A stretch of DNA of 64,000 nucleotides, taken from Alistipes finegoldii DSM 17242 (GTDB lineage: Bacteria > Bacteroidota > Bacteroidia > Bacteroidales > Rikenellaceae). The notes beneath the pieces were generated by a model, which was not told the DNA's origin, ran no database searches, and was given only the letters and a program-made list of their open reading frames with translations. A program made the translations under genes and the position numbers. Each line of letters opens with the position of its first letter. The first letter of the stretch is position 1. Positions 26,939 through 34,327 of the stretch are shown in pieces. The stretch is taken from contig NC_018011.1 of the NCBI RefSeq assembly GCF_000265365.1, positions 1,426,001-1,490,000 on the forward strand, in the 5' to 3' direction.

Positions 26939-27850
26939 CTATTCCCTCAGATAATCGCGGAGCACCGCTCCTGCCAGCCGCACCAGCGTCCGCGTCGGAT
27001 GCAGTCCGGCAAATCCGTTGAGCATGCCCCAATCGTGTATCACGCCGTTGAAGCGCACGGTCGTAACCTCGACGCCCGCCTCGTCCAGCCAACGTCCCAT
27101 CTTCTCGCCCTCGTCGCGCAGGATATCGTTCTCGGCGACGGCGATCAGCGTAGGCGGCAGCCCCCGCAGGCGTTCGGCCGAAGCCCGCACGGGCGACATC
27201 AGGTCGCTGCCGCGCTGCGCCGGGTCCGAGACATACTGTTCGAACATCCACTTCATCAAAGGTGCGGTCAGAAACCGCTGACGCCCGTACTCCACATAGG
27301 AATCCCAGTCATATCCGGCGTCGGTCACCGGCCACATCAGCACCAGCGTGCGGATCTGCGGTCCGCCGTGATCCTTGGCCAGAAGAGCCGCCGCCAGCGA
27401 CATGTTGCCGCCAACGCTGTTGCCGGCCAGAGCCAGCCGGCTGCCGTCCACACCTATCTCACGGCCGTTTTCGGCCACCCATTTCACGGCAATGTAAATC
27501 TCCTCGACGGCCTGCGGAAACCGCGCTTCGGGCGAAGGCGTATAGTTGACGAAAACCGCCGCGCAACCCGACTCCGCGACCAGATCGCGCACCAGCCTGC
27601 GGTGGGTCGGATAATCGCCCAGCACCCAGCCGCCGCCGTGGACGAAGACGAAAACCGGCAGCCGTTCCCGGCCGGTTCCCGCCGGCCGCACAAGATTCAG
27701 GTGCAGGGTGCGCCCCTCGCTCTCGATGGTCCGTTCGGACTCTTCGACGCCCGACAGATCGACCGGAACGGCCGCCTGCAGATCGGCCAGCACGCGGCGC
27801 GCGTCGGGCACGGGCAGCGACTCGACGGCGGGTCCGCCGCCGTTCAACAC
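26939..27850 (-). CDS. Alpha/beta hydrolase, hormone-sensitive-lipase-type esterase
   Basis: The 303 aa protein shows the oxyanion HGGG (FVFVHGGGWVLGDY), nucleophile elbow GNSVGGNMS, acid AENDILRDEG and base in VIHDWGMLNGF, so the catalytic triad is complete. It would cleave short acyl esters, perhaps from acetylated glycans. The first standard start is GTG at 27850, but the open frame continues upstream to the stop of the GH109 gene (27884). The residues encoded there (LSQGTKTYLDVLN) resemble the N-terminus of this family. The real start may be a rare codon in 27851-27883, or the 5' end was lost by deletion. The gene lies 33 bp after GH109 and is probably co-transcribed. Confidence 0.8.
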   Translation of the reverse strand: MLNGGGPAVESLPVPDARRVLADLQAAVPVDLSGVEESERTIESEGRTLHLNLVRPAGTGRERLPVFVFVHGGGWVLGDYPTHRRLVRDLVAESGCAAVFVNYTPSPEARFPQAVEEIYIAVKWVAENGREIGVDGSRLALAGNSVGGNMSLAAALLAKDHGGPQIRTLVLMWPVTDAGYDWDSYVEYGRQRFLTAPLMKWMFEQYVSDPAQRGSDLMSPVRASAERLRGLPPTLIAVAENDILRDEGEKMGRWLDEAGVEVTTVRFNGVIHDWGMLNGFAGLHPTRTLVRLAGAVLRDYLRE

Positions 27851-27883
27851 GTCCAGATAGGTCTTGGTTCCCTGCGACAGCCG

Positions 27884-29281
27884 TTACTGCGCCATGGCGT
27901 GGCGGTAGCCGTCGATTTTGGCCCAGTCGCCGCGGGTGAAATCCGGAACGGCGACGGGCGCGTTGTTATGTTCGAGCGAAGCCGCCGTCAGCGCGCCGAT
28001 GCAGGACCATTCGGCCGCGTCGTAAACGTCCTGATCGAGCGGAAGACCGTGCTGCAGGCAGTAAACCAGCCGGTAATCCATGATGAAGTCCATGCCACCG
28101 TGGCCGCCCACCTGACGGGCCTTGTCCTCGATGTCGCGGACGATCGGGTGCTTGTAACGCTCCATAAGCGTCTTCCGGGCCTCGGCGGGAATGAACGAGT
28201 GTCCGCTCAGGTTCTCGTGGTCGGGGACCTCGCCCGCCAGCTGTTCGGGACGGAACGCATAGCCCTGAACCGGATATTTGTTGGCGAACCCTTCGGTGCC
28301 GGTAAGCTGATACATGCGGCTGTAGGGACGGGGCGTATAGACGTTGTGTTCCAAAAGGATCGTGCGGCCCTTCTCGGTCTTGATGAGCGTCAGCGTCTGA
28401 TCGCCGTTGGCGAAGGTTTCGGCGCCCATCTTCTCCTTGGCGGTTTTGAGTCCGTTGATCGACTCGGTGTCCATCGACACCAGACGGGTCATCCTGTCGC
28501 CGCGGTGGATGTCCAGCAGCTGGCAGGCCGGACCGAGTCCGTGCGTAGCGTAAACGTCGCCGCGGTGCGACTGGTTGAAGTCGAGACGCCAGTTGCCCTG
28601 ATAATGCTCCCAGAACGGATCGAGGTCGTGGATGTACGAACCTTCGGTGTGGATGATCTCGCCGAACAGCCCGTGCTGGGCCATGTTGAGCGTCGTCAGC
28701 TCGAAAAAGTCGTAAACGCAGTTTTCGAGCATCATGCAGTGACGCTGGGTCTTTTCGGCGGTATCGACCAGCTGCCAGCACTCTTCGAGCGACATGGCGG
28801 CGGGAACCTCCACGGCCACGTGCTTGCCGTGCTCCATGGCGTAAACCGCCATCGGCACATGCAGCTGCCACGGGGTGCAGATATAGACGAGGTCGATGTC
28901 GTCGCGCCGGCAAAGCTCTTTCCAGCCCTCCTCACCGCTGTAGGCCGCGGCTGCGGGGAGATTCCGGCCGGCGAGGATCTCCTGCGACTTTTCGACCCGG
29001 TCGGGATAGAGGTCGCAGAGCGCCTTGATCTCGACGCCGTCGAGGTAGGTGAAACGCTCCACGGCGCCCGGACCGCGCATGCCCAGCCCGATGAATCCGA
29101 CCCGCACGACGGGCATCGGATCGGTCGTCAGCCGCAGCACCGAATGCTGGCCCTCGGCACGGGCCGGGGCATCGAAAACAATCACACCGTCCACGACGCT
29201 GTAACCCTTCGGCGAAGACTCGCAGGCCGCAAGGAAGAGCGCAGCGGCGACCGCACAAAACAAAAAGGCAAATTTCTTCAT
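27884..29281 (-). CDS. Glycoside hydrolase family 109 lipoprotein (Gfo/Idh/MocA fold, alpha-N-acetylgalactosaminidase type)
   Basis: The 465 aa protein has a lipobox signal (LFLAAC, Cys20). NAD-binding motif RVGFIGLGMRG near residue 60, VYICTPWQLH, EVPAAMSLEECWQLVD, then HTEGSYIHDLDP, HGLGPACQLLDIHRGDR and GGHGGMDFIMDYRL, all typical of GH109. GH109 enzymes use NAD in a redox-assisted hydrolysis of alpha-GalNAc, as known for blood-group A cleavage; substrates of most homologues are untested. The lipoprotein signal puts it at the cell envelope. A -7-like TATTTTTG (29309-29316, minus) lies just upstream, back to back with the lnt promoter. Confidence 0.88.
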   Translation of the reverse strand: MKKFAFLFCAVAAALFLAACESSPKGYSVVDGVIVFDAPARAEGQHSVLRLTTDPMPVVRVGFIGLGMRGPGAVERFTYLDGVEIKALCDLYPDRVEKSQEILAGRNLPAAAAYSGEEGWKELCRRDDIDLVYICTPWQLHVPMAVYAMEHGKHVAVEVPAAMSLEECWQLVDTAEKTQRHCMMLENCVYDFFELTTLNMAQHGLFGEIIHTEGSYIHDLDPFWEHYQGNWRLDFNQSHRGDVYATHGLGPACQLLDIHRGDRMTRLVSMDTESINGLKTAKEKMGAETFANGDQTLTLIKTEKGRTILLEHNVYTPRPYSRMYQLTGTEGFANKYPVQGYAFRPEQLAGEVPDHENLSGHSFIPAEARKTLMERYKHPIVRDIEDKARQVGGHGGMDFIMDYRLVYCLQHGLPLDQDVYDAAEWSCIGALTAASLEHNNAPVAVPDFTRGDWAKIDGYRHAMAQ

Positions 29282-29324
29282 TTATTCCGTAGTTTTTAGA
29301 TGTTCGTGCAAAAATATGGAATAT

Positions 29325-29355
29325 TTTGAAATATGCGGTCATTTGACTACTTTTG
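29325..29355 (+). promoter_or_regulatory. Promoter of lnt
   Basis: TTTG (29325-29328), 19 bp spacer, TACTTTTG (29348-29355). It leaves a short leader before the ATG at 29377 and serves lnt and probably folC. Confidence 0.8.
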
Positions 29356-29376
29356 CCCACGTAAAAATCACACACC

Positions 29377-30963
29377 ATGTTTCGTAAACTGACGGCGGCA
29401 ATCCTATCGGTCATTCTGCTCTCTCCGGGATGGCTCGGCGCAACGGGTCTCACGCTGCCGTTCGCACTCGTTCCGCTGCTATGGATCAGCTCGTCGTACG
29501 ACGCTTCGCGCCGTTCGTGGCGGCGCATGTTCGGCTGGGCCGCGCTGACCTTCGCGCTGTGGAACGTCGCGACGGTGTGGTGGCTATGGAACGCAACTCC
29601 CGTGGGTCCCGTCGCGGCGACGCTGGCTTCGACATTCTTCAACATGATCGCCTTCATGTTGTTTCACACGGTTTCGAAAAAAGGCCCCAAGGCCTTGGGC
29701 TACACGCTGCTCGTCGCAGGCTGGATCGCCACGGAATACTGGTACACGGTCGGCGAGTTTTCGTGGCCGTGGCTGATTCTGGGCAACGGATTCTCGCACG
29801 AGACATGGCTCGTGCAGTGGTACGAATATACGGGCGTCTTCGGCGGTTCGCTGTGGGTGCTGCTCTGCAATATCCTCTTCTTCGAGGCGATCCGCGCACG
29901 GCGCAATGCGGCCCGCTGGGCCGCGGCGGCCGGCATGCTGCTCGTCCCGGCCGCCGTATCGCTGGGCATCTGGTGGAGCTGGCAGCAACCCGCCGAAGGG
30001 ACGGCCGAGGTGAGCGTCGTCCAGCCCAACGTGGACTGTTACGACAAATTCAACGGCCGCGCGGAGTGGCAGGAGCGCAACATCGTCGACCTGCTGACGG
30101 AAGTCCCCGCCGGAGCGCAGTTCATCCTGCTCCCCGAAACGGCCGTGCCGAGACATTACTGGGAACCGGGACTCACCGAGACCCGGTTCGACAACGAGCC
30201 GGGACCGTTCTGGCAGGAGCTGGCCGACACGCTCCGCAGCAGCCATCCGCAGGCGCTGCTCGTCACCGGCGCCTTCACCAACCGCTATTACGCGGCGGGA
30301 CTGCAGCCCCGCACGGCCGTGGGCAACCCTTACGGCGACGGCTACTACGACGACTTCAACACGGCCGTGGGACTCGACTCCGCAGGCCGCACGCAGCTGC
30401 ACCACAAAGGCAAGCTGGTGATCGGCGTGGAAAACACCCCGACGGTCATCTTCGACCTCATGCAGTTTCTGGTCATCGACTTGGGCGGCGTCGTAGGGCA
30501 GATCGGCATGGGCCAGCACGGTACGGCCTTCGCGCACGCCGGCATGCGCATGGGCCCGGCCATCTGCTACGAAGGACTTTACGGCGACTTCTACGGCGAC
30601 TTCGTGCGCCGGGGAGCGCAGTTCATGGCCATCATCTCGAACGACGGCTGGTGGGGCGACACGCCGGGTTACAAGCACCTGTTCACCATCTCGCGGCTGC
30701 GGGCCATCGAACACCGCCGCGCCATCGCCCGCTCGGCCAATACGGGCATGTCGGGCTTCATATCGGCCCGCGGCGACATCGGGGAGACCCTCGGCTGGGA
30801 AAAGCGGGGCGTGATCTCCGCCGCCGTGCCCCTCAACTCCGAACTCACCTTCTACACCCGATACGGCGACTATCTGGGCCGCATTGCCGAGTACCTGACA
30901 CTGCTCTGCGTGCTTTACTACATCGCCTACCGGGTCAAAAGGGAAAATTACCTCGTAAAATAA
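29377..30963 (+). CDS. lnt: Apolipoprotein N-acyltransferase
   Basis: Adds the third acyl chain to the N-terminal cysteine of lipoproteins in the inner membrane. The 528 aa protein has about seven to eight membrane helices and a periplasmic carbon-nitrogen hydrolase domain. The catalytic triad is visible as E254 (LLPETAVP), K344 (HHKGKLVIG) and C397 (GPAICYEGLYG). ISNDGWWGDTPGYKHLF and the arginine-rich RLRAIEHRRAIARSANTG are conserved as well. The C-terminal helix (LTLLCVLYYIAYRV) is followed by a basic tail. folC starts 15 bp downstream. Confidence 0.95.
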   Translation: MFRKLTAAILSVILLSPGWLGATGLTLPFALVPLLWISSSYDASRRSWRRMFGWAALTFALWNVATVWWLWNATPVGPVAATLASTFFNMIAFMLFHTVSKKGPKALGYTLLVAGWIATEYWYTVGEFSWPWLILGNGFSHETWLVQWYEYTGVFGGSLWVLLCNILFFEAIRARRNAARWAAAAGMLLVPAAVSLGIWWSWQQPAEGTAEVSVVQPNVDCYDKFNGRAEWQERNIVDLLTEVPAGAQFILLPETAVPRHYWEPGLTETRFDNEPGPFWQELADTLRSSHPQALLVTGAFTNRYYAAGLQPRTAVGNPYGDGYYDDFNTAVGLDSAGRTQLHHKGKLVIGVENTPTVIFDLMQFLVIDLGGVVGQIGMGQHGTAFAHAGMRMGPAICYEGLYGDFYGDFVRRGAQFMAIISNDGWWGDTPGYKHLFTISRLRAIEHRRAIARSANTGMSGFISARGDIGETLGWEKRGVISAAVPLNSELTFYTRYGDYLGRIAEYLTLLCVLYYIAYRVKRENYLVK

Positions 30964-30978
30964 AACCCGAAACCCGAT

Positions 30979-32268
30979 ATGAATTACACCCAGACCCTCG
31001 AATTCCTCTTCTCGTCGCTGCCGGTCTTCGAAGCCAAAGGCGCGACGGCCTACAAGCCGGGATTGGAGCGTATCACCGCGTTCTGCCGCCACATAGGCAA
31101 TCCCCAGCGTAACTTTTTCACGATCCACGTGGCGGGAACCAACGGCAAAGGTTCCGTGTCGCATATCATCGCATCGGTGCTCCAGCAGGCGGGCTACCGC
31201 ACGGGGCTTTTCACCTCGCCCCACCTGCAGGATTTCCGCGAACGCATCCGGGTGGACGGAGAGATGATTCCCAAACAGAAAGTGGTGAACTTCGTGGACA
31301 AGCACCACGGCAAGATGGTCGAGCTGGAGCTGTCGTTCTTCGAGATGACCGCCGCGCTGGCTTTCGACTACTTCGCGCAGAGCGACGTCGAGGTGGCCGT
31401 GATCGAAACGGGACTCGGAGGACGTCTCGACGCCACGAACATCATCGTGCCGCTGGTGAGCGTCATCACCAACGTGGGGCTGGACCACACGGCGCTGCTG
31501 GGCGACACGCTGCCGAAAATCGCCGCCGAGAAGGCCGGCATCATCAAAAAGAGCATTCCGGTAGTCATCGGCGAGAGCGATCCCCGCTACAACGAGGTCA
31601 TCGAGCAGACCGCCGCCGCCAACAAGTCGAAGGTCATCTACGCCGAGCAGGAGTTCTCGTGCGAGCCCTGCCCCTGCGGAACCGACCGCCAACACTTCTG
31701 CATGCACCGCACCCGCGACAACCGCAACTTCGAGGTCGATCTCGATCTGGGGGGCAACTACCAGCGCCGCAACATGGTCACGGCAGCCGCAACGGTCGAT
31801 TTCCTGCACGAGGAGACGCCGCTGACCATCTCCCGCCGCGCCTTCCTCGAAGGTGCGCGCGACACGGCAGCCAACACCTCGCTCATGGGCCGCTGGCAGA
31901 AGCTGGGCGAACAGCCGCTTACGGTCTGCGACACAGGCCACAACCCCCACGGCATCGCCTACGTCGCCCGGCAGCTCAAAGCCACGCCCCACAAACAACT
32001 CTACTGCGTGATCGGCTTCGTCCGCGACAAGGACCTCGCCCATATCCTCCCCCTGCTGCCGCACGACGCCCACTATATCTTCACGCAGGCGAAGACCGAA
32101 CGGGCCTTCTCTGCCGCCGAGCTTACCGCCAAAGCCGCGATCTACGGGCTGCACGGCGAGACCGTCACCGAAGTTCCCGCCGCAGTCGCCCGCGCCAAGG
32201 AGCTGGCCGGCGCCGACGACATGATCTTCATCGGCGGCAGCACCTATGTGGTCGCCGAAGCCTTGTAA
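30979..32268 (+). CDS. folC: Bifunctional folylpolyglutamate synthase/dihydrofolate synthase
   Basis: ATP-dependent ligase adding glutamate to dihydropteroate and folates. The 429 aa protein has a P-loop AGTNGKGSVSHIIASVL, TGLFTSPHLQDFRERIRV, ETGLGGRLDATN, NVGLDHTALLGDT, KAGIIKKSIP and the C-terminal Mur-ligase part CDTGHNPHGI. These match FolC throughout at normal length. It is transcribed with lnt and followed by a terminator. Confidence 0.95.
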   Translation: MNYTQTLEFLFSSLPVFEAKGATAYKPGLERITAFCRHIGNPQRNFFTIHVAGTNGKGSVSHIIASVLQQAGYRTGLFTSPHLQDFRERIRVDGEMIPKQKVVNFVDKHHGKMVELELSFFEMTAALAFDYFAQSDVEVAVIETGLGGRLDATNIIVPLVSVITNVGLDHTALLGDTLPKIAAEKAGIIKKSIPVVIGESDPRYNEVIEQTAAANKSKVIYAEQEFSCEPCPCGTDRQHFCMHRTRDNRNFEVDLDLGGNYQRRNMVTAAATVDFLHEETPLTISRRAFLEGARDTAANTSLMGRWQKLGEQPLTVCDTGHNPHGIAYVARQLKATPHKQLYCVIGFVRDKDLAHILPLLPHDAHYIFTQAKTERAFSAAELTAKAAIYGLHGETVTEVPAAVARAKELAGADDMIFIGGSTYVVAEAL

Positions 32269-32316
32269 AACCGTCTGACAGATCGCGACGCATCCGCAGA
32301 CAACTTATATTATAAT

Positions 32317-32361
32317 CCGGACCGGGAAAAGATACGCCCTATCTTTCCGGTCCGTTTTTTT
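32317..32361 (+). terminator. Terminator after folC
   Basis: A long hairpin: CGGACCGG...AAAGAT (from 32318) pairs with ATCTTTCCGGTCCG (32341-32354) across an ACGCCCT loop, followed by T7. It isolates the folate gene from the glycan-utilisation locus. Confidence 0.9.
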
Positions 32362-32467
32362 CGATTTCCGCGCGGCGGGACAAAAATCTTTCCGGCCGGA
32401 AAAACAGATTTCGCGGCCCCGCAACAACGATTTGAGGCAGAGCGTTTTCGATTTGGGGGATTTTGAT

Positions 32468-32498
32468 TTTGCAAATAATACTAAAAGTCTTAATTTTG
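32468..32498 (+). promoter_or_regulatory. Promoter of the ECF sigma factor gene
   Basis: TTTG (32468-32471), 19 bp spacer, TAATTTTG (32491-32498). Transcription would begin close to 32505, giving a leader of about a dozen bases before the ATG at 32517. Confidence 0.8.
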
Positions 32499-32516
32499 GC
32501 ATATTAATTACCCCCG

Positions 32517-33122
32517 ATGCACCAGAAACCGACCAAAACCTGCATTACCTCCGCGGAGTTCGGGAGATTGTATTCCGACTACAATCCCCGGTTTACCGAG
32601 GTCGCCTACCGTTACGTGCGCGACCGGGGAATTGCGGAGGATCTGGTGTCGGACAGTTTCATGGCGTTCTGGGAGGAGCGGGACCGGCTGCCGGAAGATG
32701 TGAACGCCCCGGCTTACGTGCTGACCATCGTCAAAAATAAGTGCCTGAACCACCTGAAGGTCCGGTTGCTGCACCTGCAGATCGAGAAAAAGCTGCATTC
32801 GACCCCAGCAGCGGCTGATCCAGTCCGACATTCAGTCATTGGCGGCCTGCGTTCCCGACACGCTGTTCGTGGAGGAGATGCAGACGATGCTCGACCGCGC
32901 CGTCAGCCGGATGCCGGATGCCGGATGCCGGAACTTACGCGGCGCATTTTCGAAGGCAGCCGCTACGAGAACAAAAGCTACAAAGAGCTTGCTCAGGAGC
33001 TGAACATCGCCTTCACCCACGTCAATTTCGAGATGCGGCGGGCGCTGAAAATACTTAGGGAAGAATTCAAGGACTATATTTTCGCGCTGATCATACTGCT
33101 GGCTGTCAGCAACTTGATTTAA
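32517..33122 (+). CDS. ECF sigma factor with two mutually compensating frameshifts
   Basis: A sigma-70 factor expected to activate the susCD operon under control of the FecR protein that follows. The 201-codon frame has a good sigma2 region (AYRYVRDRGIAEDLVSDSFMAFWEERD) and sigma4 region (RRIFEGSRYENKSYKELAQELN). About 40 codons between them (97-137) are read out of frame. Removing one C from the CCCC at 32803-32806 restores QQRLIQSDIQSLAACVPDTL and then the family-typical FVEEM...MLDRAVSRMP. A 7-bp unit (GATGCCG) present three times at 32910-32930 adds 14 bp. Together +1 and +14 make +15, so the frame downstream is correct again. The linker is replaced by Arg/Asp-rich sequence; activity is uncertain. 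Confidence 0.85.
   Translation: MHQKPTKTCITSAEFGRLYSDYNPRFTEVAYRYVRDRGIAEDLVSDSFMAFWEERDRLPEDVNAPAYVLTIVKNKCLNHLKVRLLHLQIEKKLHSTPAAADPVRHSVIGGLRSRHAVRGGDADDARPRRQPDAGCRMPELTRRIFEGSRYENKSYKELAQELNIAFTHVNFEMRRALKILREEFKDYIFALIILLAVSNLI
32910..32930 (+). repeat. Three perfect copies of a 7-bp tandem repeat inside the sigma factor gene
   Basis: GATGCCG at 32910-32916, 32917-32923 and 32924-32930. One copy would give the family-typical ...SRMPELTRRIF. Two extra copies shift the frame by 14 bp. Short tandem repeats whose unit is not a multiple of three are classic slippage sites. Confidence 0.9.
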
Positions 33123-33139
33123 TAAAATAAATTATTAAA

Positions 33140-33183
33140 CAAATAAATGCACCGTTTCACTACTAACACGGTGCATTTGTTTG
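33140..33183 (+). terminator. Long stem-loop between sigma and anti-sigma genes (terminator or attenuator)
   Basis: A 16-bp arm (33140-33155) pairs with 33168-33183, with a single G-T pair and a 12-nt loop (TTCACTACTAAC). The downstream arm is T-rich and continues TTATT. The decamer ACTACTAACA occurs in the loop (33159-33168) and again at 33189-33198. The structure could reduce read-through from the sigma gene into fecR. Confidence 0.7.
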
Positions 33184-33214
33184 TTATTACTACTAACAGA
33201 GAGAAAAAGAGAAG

Positions 33215-34159
33215 ATGGACGATTTATTACTGTACAAGTTTTTGCAGAACGAAGCGTCGGAAGACGAAATCAGGACGGTATTGGACTGGCTCGACGCCGA
33301 CCCGGCCAACCGGAAATATTTCGACGGGCTGGACAATATGCTCAATGCCGCCCGCGTAAACCGCCCCGCAGGCCGGAAACCCCTGCGTCGTCCGCTCCCG
33401 TCGCTGCGCAGTATCGGCGCATGGAGCATGCGCATCGCGGCAGTCCTGTGCTTATGTCTCGGAGTGAGTTATTTCGCAGCTACGAAGATGTTCGACCGCA
33501 AGGCTTCCAACAATTCACTGAGCGTGTTCGTACCCAACGGCGAGCGCATCAGCATGACGCTCACCGACGGCACGACCGTATGGCTCAATTCGGGCACGAC
33601 GCTGGAATATCCGGCGGTTTTTGCACGCGGAGAGCGCCGGGTGAAGGTCACGGGCGAAGCGATGTTCGACGTCAAGAGCGACCCGCAGCATCCGTTCGTC
33701 GTCGAGACGTTCGCCTGCGACGTAAGGGTGCTGGGCACCAAATTCAACGTAGAGGCGAACGAAGAGAAGGGGATTTTCAGCGCCGACCTGCTCCGCGGCA
33801 AGGTTCAGGTCTGCAACCGGACGGACCGCAGCGACCGGATTACGATGGAGCCGAACCAGACGGTCCATCTGGAAAACGGAAAGTTGCAGCTTCACGCGCA
33901 GGAGAACGCCGACAAACTGCTCTGGACGGACGGCATCCTCTGCATAACGGGAATGACGTTCGAGGAGGTCATGGCCAAGTTCGAACGCTGCTACGACATC
34001 AACGTGGAAATTCTGCGCGACGACCTGCCCCAGATCGAGTTCCAGCGATGCAAGCTCCGCATCAGCGAAGGGATAGACCACGCCCTCGCGGTGCTGCAGC
34101 ACGCGGCCGATTTCAGGTACGAACGAGATATTACGACCAATACGCTCTATATCAGATAA
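33215..34159 (+). CDS. FecR-type anti-sigma/signal transducer
   Basis: The 314 aa protein has an N-terminal anti-sigma part (LLYKFLQNEASEDEIRTVLDWLDADPANRKYFDGL), a single membrane helix near 73-90 (IAAVLCLCLGVSYFAA) and a periplasmic FecR domain (PNGERISMTLTDGTTVWLNSGTTLEYPAVF, RRVKVTGEAMFDV, PFVVETFACDVRVLGTKFNV, EPNQTVHL). It ends with the DUF4974-like domain (FEEVMAKFERCYDINVEI). It should receive the substrate signal from the STN domain of the SusC protein downstream and release the ECF sigma factor. It lies between the sigma gene and susC, the usual order. Confidence 0.93.
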   Translation: MDDLLLYKFLQNEASEDEIRTVLDWLDADPANRKYFDGLDNMLNAARVNRPAGRKPLRRPLPSLRSIGAWSMRIAAVLCLCLGVSYFAATKMFDRKASNNSLSVFVPNGERISMTLTDGTTVWLNSGTTLEYPAVFARGERRVKVTGEAMFDVKSDPQHPFVVETFACDVRVLGTKFNVEANEEKGIFSADLLRGKVQVCNRTDRSDRITMEPNQTVHLENGKLQLHAQENADKLLWTDGILCITGMTFEEVMAKFERCYDINVEILRDDLPQIEFQRCKLRISEGIDHALAVLQHAADFRYERDITTNTLYIR

Positions 34160-34327
34160 CGAATGAAGTACGAACCCAACAGCCCGATGCCTATGAGAAA
34201 GTAACCGAGAACCCTTTTCTTCCGTATCAAGTCCTGATAAAAAAAGAAAACCTATGAATGTTGGCGCATCCATAGGTACATTCTTCAGGCGTAAAACCTA
34301 CTTAAACCCTAGAATTTATACAAAAGT
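34160..34327 (+). other. Intergenic leader of the susC operon
   Basis: A 168-base AT-rich gap. ACCTATG (34250-34256) and CATAGGT (34271-34277) form a short hairpin. No clear -33/-7 pair of the housekeeping type is visible, as expected if the operon is read by the ECF sigma factor. Confidence 0.5.

Noticed and set aside
29584..32154. Open frame of about 856 codons antisense to lnt and folC
   Set aside because: Shadow of two well-supported genes; no domain and no start signals.
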